NCBI RefSeq assembly: GCF_002019855.1
Contig: NZ_CM007717.1
Location: 8,069,750 to 8,133,749, forward strand
Source of the DNA: Streptomyces antibioticus
GTDB lineage: Bacteria; Actinomycetota; Actinomycetes; Streptomycetales; Streptomycetaceae
Reading direction: 5' to 3'
DNA: 64,000 bases
Of the stretch, positions 33,401 to 40,780 are shown one piece after another. Position 1 is the first letter of the stretch; the number at the start of each line of letters is the position of its first letter. The notes beneath the pieces were generated by a model. That model did no database searches, was not told the DNA's origin, and saw only the letters and a program-made list of their open reading frames with translations. The translations under genes and the position numbers were made by a program.

Positions 33401-35490
33401 TCGTGCCGGAGGGCGGGGCGCCAAGCGCGCGCGATGTCGGCCGCCGAGAGCAACAGCGGCATGCGGACGGCCAGTTCGAGCCGCGTGGACTCCCCGGTGA
33501 CGGCGCGGGCGTAGCCGTACTCCAGCTCGCGCAGCACGGTCGACTTGCCGGCCCCCGCGCTGCCCACGAGGACGGCCGCCTGCTCCTCGGCCAGCAGACG
33601 CAGCGCGCTGCCCTCCCGTGTGCCGCCGCCGGTGGAGGCCCGCAGGGCGATGTACGGTGACCGCCCGCGCCGCAGCGTGCGCAGCCGCCGTTCGACGGCG
33701 GTGCCGCACAGCGCGCGCACGGCCTGCTCCCGGGCCTGTTCGAGGACGGCGGCGAGCGGGTCGGGGGTGCCTGAGCCGCTGTCGGCGAGCGCCGGGAGCG
33801 CGGCGAGGCCCGTGACCAGATCGAGCAGCAGCGCCAGTTCGTCGCTCAGGCCCGGATCGAGTCGCGGCAGCAACCACGCGGCCACCGCCCGCAGTTCGAC
33901 GGCCGGCCATAAGCGGAAGGCGTCCCGCTTCCCGCCCTCCCGGTCGTCGGCGAGGAACTCACCGGCCACGCCCGCGGCCACCAGTGCCGCGCCCGCGCTG
34001 AACCGGTCGTGGGCCTCGGCCGGCCACTTCAGGGTCCGGCAGGCCGCCAGGGTGAGCTGGGCCAGATACTCCCGCCACCAGGGACGGCGCGCCTGCTCCG
34101 GGTAGATGCCACGAGCGGTGGCCCGCACCTGCCACAACAGCCGGAACGCGGCGACGAATTGCGCGGACTCACCGTCCAGCGGCCACACCTCGGCGCCGCT
34201 CACCGCGAGCGGATCGTCCGTCGAGGGCCCGAGCCGACAATGGACCGCCAACACCCTCTGGAGCCGTACGAGTTCACCCCAACCGAGTCTCGGCGCGACG
34301 ACATTGCGCAGCAGGTTCATCTCCAGCCAGGCCGGATCGCCCATGTGCGGCTGCCGGTCGGCGGCCCGCGCGTGGTCGATCAGATAGGGCTGATCGTCGG
34401 CCACCAGCACATTGCGCGGGTTGAGATCGCCGTGGGCGGGCGACGAGACCCAGCCCTCCACCGGATCACCGAGAAGGGACCGCAGCCGGGCGAACGGATG
34501 CCCGAACGCGCAACTGTCGATGCGGGCAACGGAGTTCTCCAGCACGAGCGCGTCCCCGAGCAGGTCGCGGCAGAGCCGCCCGTACCGCTCGGTGCGGGTG
34601 GCCACCACCGTGGCGTACAACAGCCGACCGCCGTTCGCCGCGCCCGCACGGTGCGGCAGTTCGCCCCCGGGCCCGGGGCACACCTCGATACGGGTGTCCG
34701 ACGAGGGACGGGCCAGCAGCACACCCTCCTCGTCGGCCACGATCGAGGAGACCTCCACGGCGATCCGTTCCCCGGCGCGGAACCGCGGATCGCGCGTGTC
34801 GTCGTCCGCGGCGCAGGAGGCGGCGAGCAGATCGGCGGGATAGACCCGCACCGCTCGCGCTCCGCCCCCCTCCTCGGCCTCGACCAACAGGTCAGGTCCG
34901 AGAGTGGGGTTGAGCCAGCGCAGGGAGATCCGGGGGTCGGGGGCCGCGGAGAGGTAGAGGGTGCCGCCGAGCTGCCGCAGCAGCCGTCGTACGGCCGTCC
35001 GGGCGCTGTGCAGGCCCGCGCCGGAGCCGTCCAGGGCCTGCCCGGCGAGCTGCTCCAGCGTCACCAAGGGCCGGCCGGGCTCCCCGATCCGCTGGCTGAC
35101 GTGCTGGTACACGACGACCTCACGATCGCCGGGCAGCGGTGCGCCCGCGCCCAGCACGGTCTCGCTCACCGCGCTGACGGACGTGCGGTAGGGAGTCTCC
35201 AGCGGCGCCATGTACGCCTGGTACGCCGTCCATTCGGCGCGGGCCGCCGAGGCGTCCTGGAGTTTCGCCACGTGCCACTCCGTGACCTCCGGCGCCCCGC
35301 GCCGGACCCGGACCTCCAGGACCTGCGCCCCGCTGCGGCCGCCGGTGATCAGCCGGACGACCTCCACCCGGTGCACGGGCGGCACCAGGCGCCCCGGACC
35401 CTCGCCCACGGCGATCCGGCTGAGGACCCACTCGATCTCGGCCCGCTCACCGTCGTCGACCCCGCAGCCGGGCATGAAGCGCACTTCCAC
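30448..35490 (-). CDS. Giant NACHT NTPase with N-terminal kinase-like (tcad9-type) domain
   Basis: 1,680 aa from the GTG at 35,490 (GGGGGG 6 bases upstream; tandem GTG at 35,493). Residues ~1-480 look like a phosphotransferase/kinase-fold domain with VTEWHVAKLQDASAAR and the catalytic-loop-like SPAHGDLNPRNVLVADDQ ending in LIDHAR (about 346-370), the type found as ternary-complex-associated domain 9. The NACHT core has P-loop VLVGSAGAGKSTVLRE (about 640-655) and Walker B VHVLVDGLDEVSE (about 725-737). About 800 residues of helical, HEAT-like repeats follow. It is probably a STAND sensor that oligomerises on trigger recognition. It heads the VMAP operon. Whether the kinase-like part is catalytic is open: the DFG-equivalent is IDH. 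Confidence 0.85.
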   Translation of the reverse strand: MEVRFMPGCGVDDGERAEIEWVLSRIAVGEGPGRLVPPVHRVEVVRLITGGRSGAQVLEVRVRRGAPEVTEWHVAKLQDASAARAEWTAYQAYMAPLETPYRTSVSAVSETVLGAGAPLPGDREVVVYQHVSQRIGEPGRPLVTLEQLAGQALDGSGAGLHSARTAVRRLLRQLGGTLYLSAAPDPRISLRWLNPTLGPDLLVEAEEGGGARAVRVYPADLLAASCAADDDTRDPRFRAGERIAVEVSSIVADEEGVLLARPSSDTRIEVCPGPGGELPHRAGAANGGRLLYATVVATRTERYGRLCRDLLGDALVLENSVARIDSCAFGHPFARLRSLLGDPVEGWVSSPAHGDLNPRNVLVADDQPYLIDHARAADRQPHMGDPAWLEMNLLRNVVAPRLGWGELVRLQRVLAVHCRLGPSTDDPLAVSGAEVWPLDGESAQFVAAFRLLWQVRATARGIYPEQARRPWWREYLAQLTLAACRTLKWPAEAHDRFSAGAALVAAGVAGEFLADDREGGKRDAFRLWPAVELRAVAAWLLPRLDPGLSDELALLLDLVTGLAALPALADSGSGTPDPLAAVLEQAREQAVRALCGTAVERRLRTLRRGRSPYIALRASTGGGTREGSALRLLAEEQAAVLVGSAGAGKSTVLRELEYGYARAVTGESTRLELAVRMPLLLSAADIARAWRPALRHDELLALTCPGADPADAATYAALLALDGVHVLVDGLDEVSEQARTTVSRWLERLRADHPAVRLSVCHRTSAYHAAPAEILRLPTVVLHPVTREQARSYTGGRLAGLLFDDEGDADTDGGAGAPAGLRRLMGTPLFLWMAVEAQTSLDPPPRSVGELFAAFTTWYLTERHHEDDDTADNRFRYGLADKLPLLEAVGEHLTESGNLARVPLSVLGPRLEEVRPDWREVLDEVIASEFLTEEHGSVGFFHELFRSYFAARALARSAATDPDGPLRRILRFEWQEAARMLVGLPTDDRSGVTRLLETAASADPRYGAWLLRHCLAPPPDLTRDFVARRKETLEAPGAGRTAWQRAATALAVLRREPAWSVLADVAAGPDRPAGARVAALRAMTDPLSRDTAAARRDGDRGSADLAALRQAVDAVLGAPDRAPTEVEVAALRAIGRARLMSLSGYAGERVEADAPWSLVREACAALAALDIVLTPRQQALREAACAERLRAADAEADGTSVAAESAALARERAELLAVLGQSRDPSMLDLLLEHRFVPGLADLPDWSGLLNGPARARLAADPEDPAASLLLSEDETRSEALRVFAEGDELSAVAAAHRMLSDPSGPPWDLLGLISAESSDRRLLAAATAIGGLGPGSLVLARRIIRRITAAPGPDRLDVLAALVTAVGRHSRQGRVQLAHTTARELERHGVRQAMHGSWARTFYESEIDDDVLTRLLERPDDDSLEEALGYMGAIDFLLTAGGRPEGLTLSADARRRLLSRLPYDAEEFGAPEDVLRRVLAVSYAGLRGASGFVEAVAGSPVAAATPVRYVHSGHGVLEVALSAHAITAVGWFGRLAAERQDQRALREAQTWLQHLDVVDGHPSLERARLVGLGILGVWRPLLLGLVPGDPVLHEAAANVVMDWLPTPYPTDTPTDHASVARWIGQRLTAGRVTDPEVREVLSTLVTALGQRLGSYVHDPMPTTPPTVSIPSMPDLGGPQ

Positions 35491-35561
35491 CACTCGCCCC
35501 CCAGCACGCTCGCGTGCCGGTAGTCTCGCATCGAAAGCACTCGTGGGGGGCGGGTACACGC
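35491..35561. promoter_or_regulatory. Short divergent promoter region between the NACHT and NUDIX genes
   Basis: 71 bp must hold both promoters. Each gene has a G-rich ribosome-binding site close to its start, TGGGGGGCGAG for the NACHT gene (minus strand) and GTGGGGGGCGGG for the NUDIX gene (plus strand), so the two leaders look alike in inverted orientation. The compact spacing suggests shared control. Confidence 0.4.
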
Positions 35562-36323
35562 ATGCTGGAAGCGATCTGGACGGGCCTGCTCGTCGCACTG
35601 CTGAGCTGGCTCGCCGCCACCCTGTGGCGCAACCGGCGCCGCCTCTCCCTCCTCGCGGTCGCCCTGCGGCCCCGCCGCGAAGTCCGCGTCTCCGTCGCCT
35701 CGTTGCTGCGGATCCAGGACGACGACCGTCACCTCCTCGTCCACTCGCCCTACCGCCCCGACTCCTACGGCCCGCTCGGCGGCGTACTCAAGTACCACCC
35801 CACGGCCCGCCCCGACCTGGACCGCCTCGGCTTCCGCGAGGACGGCCGGGTGGACCAGCGGATGCGCAGCGACCTGCGCGGCTTCCTGCCCGCCAGGGCA
35901 CTCCCGCGCTTCGCACGCTGGCTCGACGCCGAACGCGACCGCGAGACCGCCCTGGAGGCGATGCGCCGCGAACTCGCCGAGGAACTCACCGAGATCGGCC
36001 ACCCCGAACTGACCACGGACATCGCACACCTGCGCTTCGCCCACGTACGGCACGTCCTGGAAGGGCCGTTGAAGGTCCCGGGCCGCGCCTTCCGGCAGAT
36101 CCGCTTCTTCGACGTGTTCGACCTCCACCTCGACACCCCGGAGGCGACCGCCCTGCGCGACGCCCTCCTCACACTCGCGGCCGACCCCGACGACGCAGGC
36201 GCCGTACTGGTCACGTCCGACGACATCCTCCACGGCCGCCACGACCGCTTCTACGTGGGCCCGCACGCGGCGTACTTGATCGGCCCGCACCGCCTACGAG
36301 CCGACCTGCCACCTTTGCGATGA
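35562..36323 (+). CDS. Membrane-anchored NUDIX protein, SMODS-associated type
   Basis: 253 aa. Residues 4-22 (IWTGLLVALLSWLAATLW) form a membrane segment, followed by a basic stretch (RNRRRLS). The NUDIX fold starts near residue 45 (VSVASLLRIQDDDRHLLVHS; YGPLGGVLKYHPTARPDLDR). The Nudix helix EAMRRELAEELTEIG (about 130-144) keeps the REXXEE metal-binding residues. The layout matches the TM-plus-NUDIX proteins described beside SMODS/CD-NTase and related conflict genes. It could hydrolyse a nucleotide or its derivative at the inner membrane. No CD-NTase gene is present; the NACHT gene diverges from it 71 bp away. Confidence 0.78.
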   Translation: MLEAIWTGLLVALLSWLAATLWRNRRRLSLLAVALRPRREVRVSVASLLRIQDDDRHLLVHSPYRPDSYGPLGGVLKYHPTARPDLDRLGFREDGRVDQRMRSDLRGFLPARALPRFARWLDAERDRETALEAMRRELAEELTEIGHPELTTDIAHLRFAHVRHVLEGPLKVPGRAFRQIRFFDVFDLHLDTPEATALRDALLTLAADPDDAGAVLVTSDDILHGRHDRFYVGPHAAYLIGPHRLRADLPPLR

Positions 36324-36378
36324 CCACGGATCGGATAACTCACTGGTCAGAGGCGTTCTCCTAGGTCAGGATCCGCTC

Positions 36379-36846
36379 ATGGACCAGCCCGCCACCATCG
36401 CCTGGAAGTACGCGGCGAGCCTCATCCGCGTGGAAGACCTGCCCATGGTGGCAGCCGACCTCCTGGCTGCCGGCCACGACTCTCCTTCACTGCGTGACCT
36501 GGCCGGTCGTTCACGGCACGAGCACCCGGCAGACATCCGCGAGCTCTTCGGGCACACCATGGAAGAGCTCGGGATCCAGATCCCGGACTACGAGACCGCT
36601 GAACGCTGCCTCCTGCACCACATGGCGACACAGTTGTCCGCCGGTGTCGTGTCACCCAAGGAGACCGCAGCTCGAGTCTGGCAGGGGATCGAGGCGGTGA
36701 CAGATCCTGAGCGGAAGTTCGTGGCGGCCGTGGGCCCTGAGTACCAGCTCGACTTCATGTCCCCCGAAGAGGTCCGGTCCTGGGAGAACGCCGTACGCCG
36801 CGCCGCAAAGACGCTGTCCGCAACAGCCTTCCCGCACGCGCAGTGA
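36379..36846 (+). CDS. Hypothetical protein, helical
   Basis: 155 aa, family not recognised. The sequence is predominantly helical and acidic (LIRVEDLPMVAADLLAAGHD; IRELFGHTMEELGIQIPDYE; SPEEVRSWENAVRRAAKTLS), without a signal peptide or membrane segment. The ATG follows AGGATCCGCTC. It lies 55 bp downstream of the NUDIX gene and 38 bp upstream of the P-loop gene, in the same direction. A small cytoplasmic immunity-type protein is possible but unsupported. Confidence 0.6.
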   Translation: MDQPATIAWKYAASLIRVEDLPMVAADLLAAGHDSPSLRDLAGRSRHEHPADIRELFGHTMEELGIQIPDYETAERCLLHHMATQLSAGVVSPKETAARVWQGIEAVTDPERKFVAAVGPEYQLDFMSPEEVRSWENAVRRAAKTLSATAFPHAQ

Positions 36847-36884
36847 CCCCGCACCACGAGCAACGACGTCTAAGGTCGTGATCC

Positions 36885-37406
36885 ATGATCGTATGGCTCA
36901 ACGGCACCCACGGCGCAGGCAAGACGACCACCAGCAAGCTCGTGCAGCAGTTGATCCCGGACTCACGCGTCTTCGACGCCGAGAAGGTCGGCGAGACCCT
37001 GATGGACATCACGCCGGGTCTGCCGCAGACGGACAACTTCCAGCACTGGCCCCCCTGGCGCCCCCTCGTCGTAGAAACCGCCCGCCGCGTCCTCGACTAC
37101 ACGGGCGGCACCCTGGTGATGCCCATGACGGTCCTGGTGGAGCAGTACTGGCGCGAGATCAGCACGGGCCTGGCCCAACACGCCATCCCGATCCACCACT
37201 TCGTCCTCCACGCCGACCAACGAACCCTCCGGGCGCGCATCGAGGGAGACACCGTCATGGGCCCGTCCCTCTTCCGCCTCAACCACCTGGAGCCGTACGC
37301 GGAGGCGTCCCGCACCTGGCTGCACGAGGAGGCCGAGGTCATCGACACGACACACCTCACGCCGGCCGAGGCCGCACGGCAGATCGCGGAGGCGGTGAAG
37401 AGATGA
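36885..37406 (+). CDS. TmrB-like P-loop ATPase
   Basis: 173 aa. Walker A MIVWLNGTHGAGKTTTSKLV at the extreme N-terminus, then VFDAEKVGETLMDI and MPMTVLVEQYWREI, matches the TmrB (tunicamycin-resistance) and related P-loop kinase group. The Walker-B equivalent is weak, as in that family. A -10-like TAAGGT at 36,871-36,876 lies only 8 bases before the ATG, and no Shine-Dalgarno stands out, so the transcript may be leaderless. Its stop overlaps the start of the membrane-protein gene (ATGA). Confidence 0.75.
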   Translation: MIVWLNGTHGAGKTTTSKLVQQLIPDSRVFDAEKVGETLMDITPGLPQTDNFQHWPPWRPLVVETARRVLDYTGGTLVMPMTVLVEQYWREISTGLAQHAIPIHHFVLHADQRTLRARIEGDTVMGPSLFRLNHLEPYAEASRTWLHEEAEVIDTTHLTPAEAARQIAEAVKR

Positions 37407-37783
37407 AGACAGAAAACGACGACCTGCGACGACTGCACGGCTGCCTGGGCGCGGCGGTATCCCTGACCCTCTCGCTGCTCACGGCCCTCCTCCTGGGCAG
37501 ATCTTGGACCGCCTGCGACGTGGGCGTGAACAACGCGGCCAACGGCTCCTTCCTGACCCTCCTCTTCATCCCGGCCCTCTGGACGATCCTGCTCCTGACC
37601 TGGCTGGCGACAGGCGCCCTGGTCGGAAACCGCCCCCGTCTCCTACGCGCCGGCGCCCTCGCGGCAACGCTCCTGACGGTGCTCTGGTGCGCCACGGCAA
37701 CCTTCTGGGGCTACCCCACCCCAGCCTGCCCCAACGGCACACCCCCGTGGTGGCCGAGCCTGCTCCCGACGCCGGGATTCTGA
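37403..37783 (+). CDS. Small integral membrane protein
   Basis: 126 aa with three predicted membrane helices: LGAAVSLTLSLLTALLLG (about 14-31), FLTLLFIPALWTILLLTWLA (about 50-69) and ALAATLLTVLWCATATFWGY (about 85-104). Cysteines in TACDVG and YPTPACPNG flank the predicted extracytoplasmic parts. The ATG overlaps the preceding stop by 4 bases, so it is coupled to the TmrB-like ATPase gene. No family is recognised; the pair could act together as a small resistance or transport unit, but this is conjecture. Confidence 0.65.
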   Translation: MKTENDDLRRLHGCLGAAVSLTLSLLTALLLGRSWTACDVGVNNAANGSFLTLLFIPALWTILLLTWLATGALVGNRPRLLRAGALAATLLTVLWCATATFWGYPTPACPNGTPPWWPSLLPTPGF

Positions 37784-37987
37784 CGGGACAGGCCCCGGTC
37801 GACAGGCACGCCATCCTGAGCCATGGCAGGGGGTGGGCCAACCGCCACCTGCCGAGTTGTCCGCGAACTCCCCCGGGATTGTCCGCGATCTGTAACGGGC
37901 GGATCCTCTCGCCACCGCCCCTCGTCCTGCCTGGTGGTCGCAAGGTGACCGGGGATCGGCGAGGAACTACGCGAAGGCGGGGCGGAC

Positions 37988-38761
37988 ATGGCGCGGCACG
38001 GCGGCGGACGTGGCTGGTACGGCAAGATGGTCGGGGCGGCGCTCGGGGTGACGGTGCTGGCTGCCGGCGCCTCGGTGTGGACCGCTCAGGCCGGTGCCGT
38101 CGGCGGCTCGTCGCCGGAGTCGGCCGCCTCGGCCAAGCCGGCCGGTGACGTCAAGCCGGTCGAGGTGACCATCGCACACGCCTCGGACAAGGGCGAGCGC
38201 GGAGTCAACATCACCATCGACGACGGCCCCGACCCCGTGTGGACCCCCCAAGTGCTGGACGTGCTGCGGGAGTACGGGGTGAAGGCCACGTTCTGCATGG
38301 TGGGAACGCAGGCGCAGGCCCACCCGGACCTGGTGAAGAAGGTCGTCGCGGCCGGACACCGGCTGTGCGACCACTCCGTGTCCCACGACACCGCCATGGA
38401 CAAGGAATCCCAGTCGTACCAGTCGAAGCAGATACTCGACGCGGAACGCATGATCACCGAGGCGTCCGGGGGCGTACGGCCGATGTACTACCGAGCACCC
38501 GGAGGCGCCTTCACCCCCTACAGCCGCTCCCTCGCCGCGTCCCGGGGCATGCGGCCGCTGGGCTGGAACGTCGACACCAAGGACTTCGAACGACCGGGCA
38601 CGGACGCCATCGTCGCCACGGTCGAACGCGAGCTGCCCAACGGCCCGACACTCCTCTTCCACGACGCGGGAGGCGACCGCTCCCAGACCGTCGAGGCCCT
38701 GCGCCGGATCCTGCCGTGGCTGAAGGATCAGGGCTACGCCTTCGGCTTCCCGGTGCGCTGA
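37988..38761 (+). CDS. Secreted polysaccharide deacetylase (NodB/CE4)
   Basis: 257 aa. A signal peptide (residues 1-~36: basic MARHGGGRGWYGK, hydrophobic MVGAALGVTVLAAGASVW, AQA cleavage) is followed by a NodB domain. Motif 1 is VNITIDDGPDP with the catalytic DD, motif 2 HSVSHDTAMD with both zinc histidines, motif 3 YYRAPGGAF, motif 4 LGWNVDTKDF, motif 5 LLFHDAGGDRSQTVEAL. All catalytic residues are present, so it should deacetylate N-acetylglucosamine in peptidoglycan or chitin outside the cell. Confidence 0.92.
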   Translation: MARHGGGRGWYGKMVGAALGVTVLAAGASVWTAQAGAVGGSSPESAASAKPAGDVKPVEVTIAHASDKGERGVNITIDDGPDPVWTPQVLDVLREYGVKATFCMVGTQAQAHPDLVKKVVAAGHRLCDHSVSHDTAMDKESQSYQSKQILDAERMITEASGGVRPMYYRAPGGAFTPYSRSLAASRGMRPLGWNVDTKDFERPGTDAIVATVERELPNGPTLLFHDAGGDRSQTVEALRRILPWLKDQGYAFGFPVR

Positions 38762-38813
38762 GTCCCGTTGGTGAGCGGATCTCCGAAAGCGGCTGGTCAG
38801 ATACGGTGAGGGG

Positions 38814-39176
38814 ATGACCGCAAGCCTGCCTGCCGACATCGCCGATGTCCTCGCGGCAGTCCTGAACGCCGACAGCCCGATTAATGCCGCGCTCCGAGAG
38901 CAGGTTCCGCACGTCAGCGTGCGAGAACGCTGTACGTGCGGCTGCGGTACGGCCTACTTCGAACTCGACACCGGCAAGGTGGAGCCCGCGCCCACCGCCC
39001 CCGGCACGGTCGTCGCGGCCGAAGCGCAACTCGTCACCGAGGCGGGGGAGTGCCCTGGTGAGGTTCTGGTCTTCACCCAGAACGGTTACCTGTCGTGGCT
39101 GGAAGTCTGCTCATGGAGCGACGACATCGAAGTGACGCTGGTTGCCGCGCTTCGCTGGCTACGGACACGCTCTTGA
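38814..39176 (+). CDS. Hypothetical protein with CxCGC motif
   Basis: 120 aa, family not recognised. VRERCTCGCGTAYFELDTG (near residues 37-55) has a Cys cluster that could bind zinc, and VFTQNGYLSWLEVCSWSDD is a beta-rich C-terminal part. The ATG has GGTGAGGGG just upstream. Its stop abuts, tail-to-tail, the stop of the Imm1-like gene. Small proteins of this shape often sit near immunity genes. Confidence 0.6.
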   Translation: MTASLPADIADVLAAVLNADSPINAALREQVPHVSVRERCTCGCGTAYFELDTGKVEPAPTAPGTVVAAEAQLVTEAGECPGEVLVFTQNGYLSWLEVCSWSDDIEVTLVAALRWLRTRS

Positions 39177-39578
39177 CTACACCTCACACCACTCACCCAG
39201 AGGGGCGGCCGCCCACGTCTGTGTGAAGTCGTGTACCAGTTCCCACGCCCGGTCGAGGCTGAGCACGAAGTCGCCAGTGAACACAGCGAGGTCGTCCATG
39301 ATGGGAACTTCGACCTCGGCGCCCGAGGGCACAGTGCCGTCTCCTACGAGCAGGGACGTCCGCTCAGGGTCACTCATCAGGTGGACGACAGCATGATCGC
39401 CCCGGAAGGCCAGGGTCAGCACCGGGAACTCCTCGCCCGGCGACCGAACCTCAACGTATCCCTGGCCACGGGAACGCAGATCACCGACGCGTTCTGACAG
39501 AGCCTCCACGTTGGTAAGTCGCTCAGCCGGAAGGAAGCCCCCCGATTCCGGCGACGTCGCCGCCCACACCACACTCAT
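39177..39578 (-). CDS. Imm1-like immunity protein
   Basis: 133 aa. The order TLAFRGDHAVVHLMSDPERT, LLVGDGTVPSGAEVEVPIMD and a C-terminal FTQTWAAAPLGEWCEV resembles Imm1-type immunity proteins of polymorphic toxin systems (two beta layers, then a helix and a terminal Trp). The match is by pattern only. No toxin is adjacent, so it would be an orphan immunity gene. It is convergent with the CxCGC gene. Confidence 0.5.
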   Translation of the reverse strand: MSVVWAATSPESGGFLPAERLTNVEALSERVGDLRSRGQGYVEVRSPGEEFPVLTLAFRGDHAVVHLMSDPERTSLLVGDGTVPSGAEVEVPIMDDLAVFTGDFVLSLDRAWELVHDFTQTWAAAPLGEWCEV

Positions 39579-39673
39579 CCAGTCCCGCTTCCCTTTTCCA
39601 GGCCCACACCCACGTCAGTGAGCTACATACCAGGGCGCGACCCAAGGCGAGGGACAACGCCTAGAGTCGCCGT

Positions 39674-40345
39674 ATGCGACGACGAGCAGGGATGGCGGTT
39701 GTCGGGGCCGGGGCGGTAGCCCTCGCGTGGGGCGAGTGGTTGAACAGGCGCTGGTCTCGCGCTCTCGTGGGCAGCGGAGAGGGCCCCGTCGAGGCCGTGG
39801 TCGTGCTGGGATTCCAGAACCCCCAAGCCACCGCGAACTTCATCAACCGTTGGCGGGTCCGCGCAGGAATCCGTTCCATCGGCACTGACGCCGCACAAGG
39901 CACACGCGTGATCTTCAGCGGCGGTTCGCCCAACGGAGGTGTCGCGGAAGCCCAGTTGATGGCCGACTACGCGAAGTCGGTGCTCGGGTTCGACGGTACG
40001 GTGATCCTCGAAGATCAAAGCCGCACGACATGGGAGAACATCACCAACGTGATCCCGCTGCTCGAAGACGTCGACCGCATCAAGATTGTTTCCCAGCCGG
40101 CTCACGCCCTCAAGGCCCGCGCGTACCTGCGTCGGCAGCGCCCTGATCTCGCGGACAGACTCGTACGTGCCGACGACTACCGCCCCGGCGAGTGGACACT
40201 CGCCAAACCCCTGCTCGCCCTGTACGGACTCTGGACACTCCGCGGTCTCACAGCCGACGAACGGCGGCCCAAGACGAGCCTGCACAGGCCCGGGGCGGAC
40301 GGCGGCGTAACCCGTGGCGTCGTTCCCTCGCGATCGTCAGGATGA
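39674..40345 (+). CDS. YdcF/SanA-like DUF218 membrane-anchored protein
   Basis: 223 aa. There is an N-terminal anchor (AGMAVVGAGAVALAWGEWL), then the DUF218 core: VEAVVVLGFQNPQ, TRVIFSGGSPNGGVAEAQLM, VILEDQSRTTWENITN and IKIVSQPAHALKARAYLR. The EDQSRTT-x-EN motif is the family signature. The family is linked to envelope functions; its reaction is not established. A -10-like TAGAGT (39,662-39,667) ends six bases before the ATG, so the transcript is probably leaderless. The next gene overlaps it by 4 bases. Confidence 0.82.
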   Translation: MRRRAGMAVVGAGAVALAWGEWLNRRWSRALVGSGEGPVEAVVVLGFQNPQATANFINRWRVRAGIRSIGTDAAQGTRVIFSGGSPNGGVAEAQLMADYAKSVLGFDGTVILEDQSRTTWENITNVIPLLEDVDRIKIVSQPAHALKARAYLRRQRPDLADRLVRADDYRPGEWTLAKPLLALYGLWTLRGLTADERRPKTSLHRPGADGGVTRGVVPSRSSG

Positions 40346-40692
40346 GATCCGTGCGGAAGCACACGCTGCGCTTGGGGCGTCGGCTGGTCACAGAGGTTTC
40401 GGCGTCCCGACCTGGTCGACGGGCGTTCGTGGACAACACACCGGGACGGGATGCGCGTGATGCCCTGGCCGCACAGGAGGGGTGGGTACGCGGTGATGCG
40501 TCACGCGGCTTCCGCCTGGAGCACTGGGAGTACGACGCTGACCGCATCGACGGGTTCGACTACGACGTGGGTGCGGTGCTGGTGCGCGCCGTCTCGGCAG
40601 CGGACGAGCCGGCGCTGGAAGGCGTTCTCGCGCTCTGGGGGATACAGCCGGCTTCTTTCAGTTACCCGTGGGACAGCGACGATCCCAGGTGA
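40342..40692 (+). CDS. Hypothetical protein coupled to the YdcF-like gene
   Basis: 116 aa starting with an ATGA overlap. The basic N-terminus (MRSVRKHTLRLGRRLV) is followed by an acidic body (EHWEYDADRIDGFDYDVGAV; ADEPALEGVLALWGIQPASF). No family is recognised, and there is no signal peptide or membrane helix. Overlap with the upstream gene suggests co-expression. Confidence 0.6.
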   Translation: MRSVRKHTLRLGRRLVTEVSASRPGRRAFVDNTPGRDARDALAAQEGWVRGDASRGFRLEHWEYDADRIDGFDYDVGAVLVRAVSAADEPALEGVLALWGIQPASFSYPWDSDDPR

Positions 40693-40780
40693 GCCGTGCT
40701 TGCTCATGCCGATGCGCCGGCAGAGCCGAGCAGGTAGGCGCTGCTGTGCCTCCTGCGCGCCAACCGGCCGTCAGTCGCCG

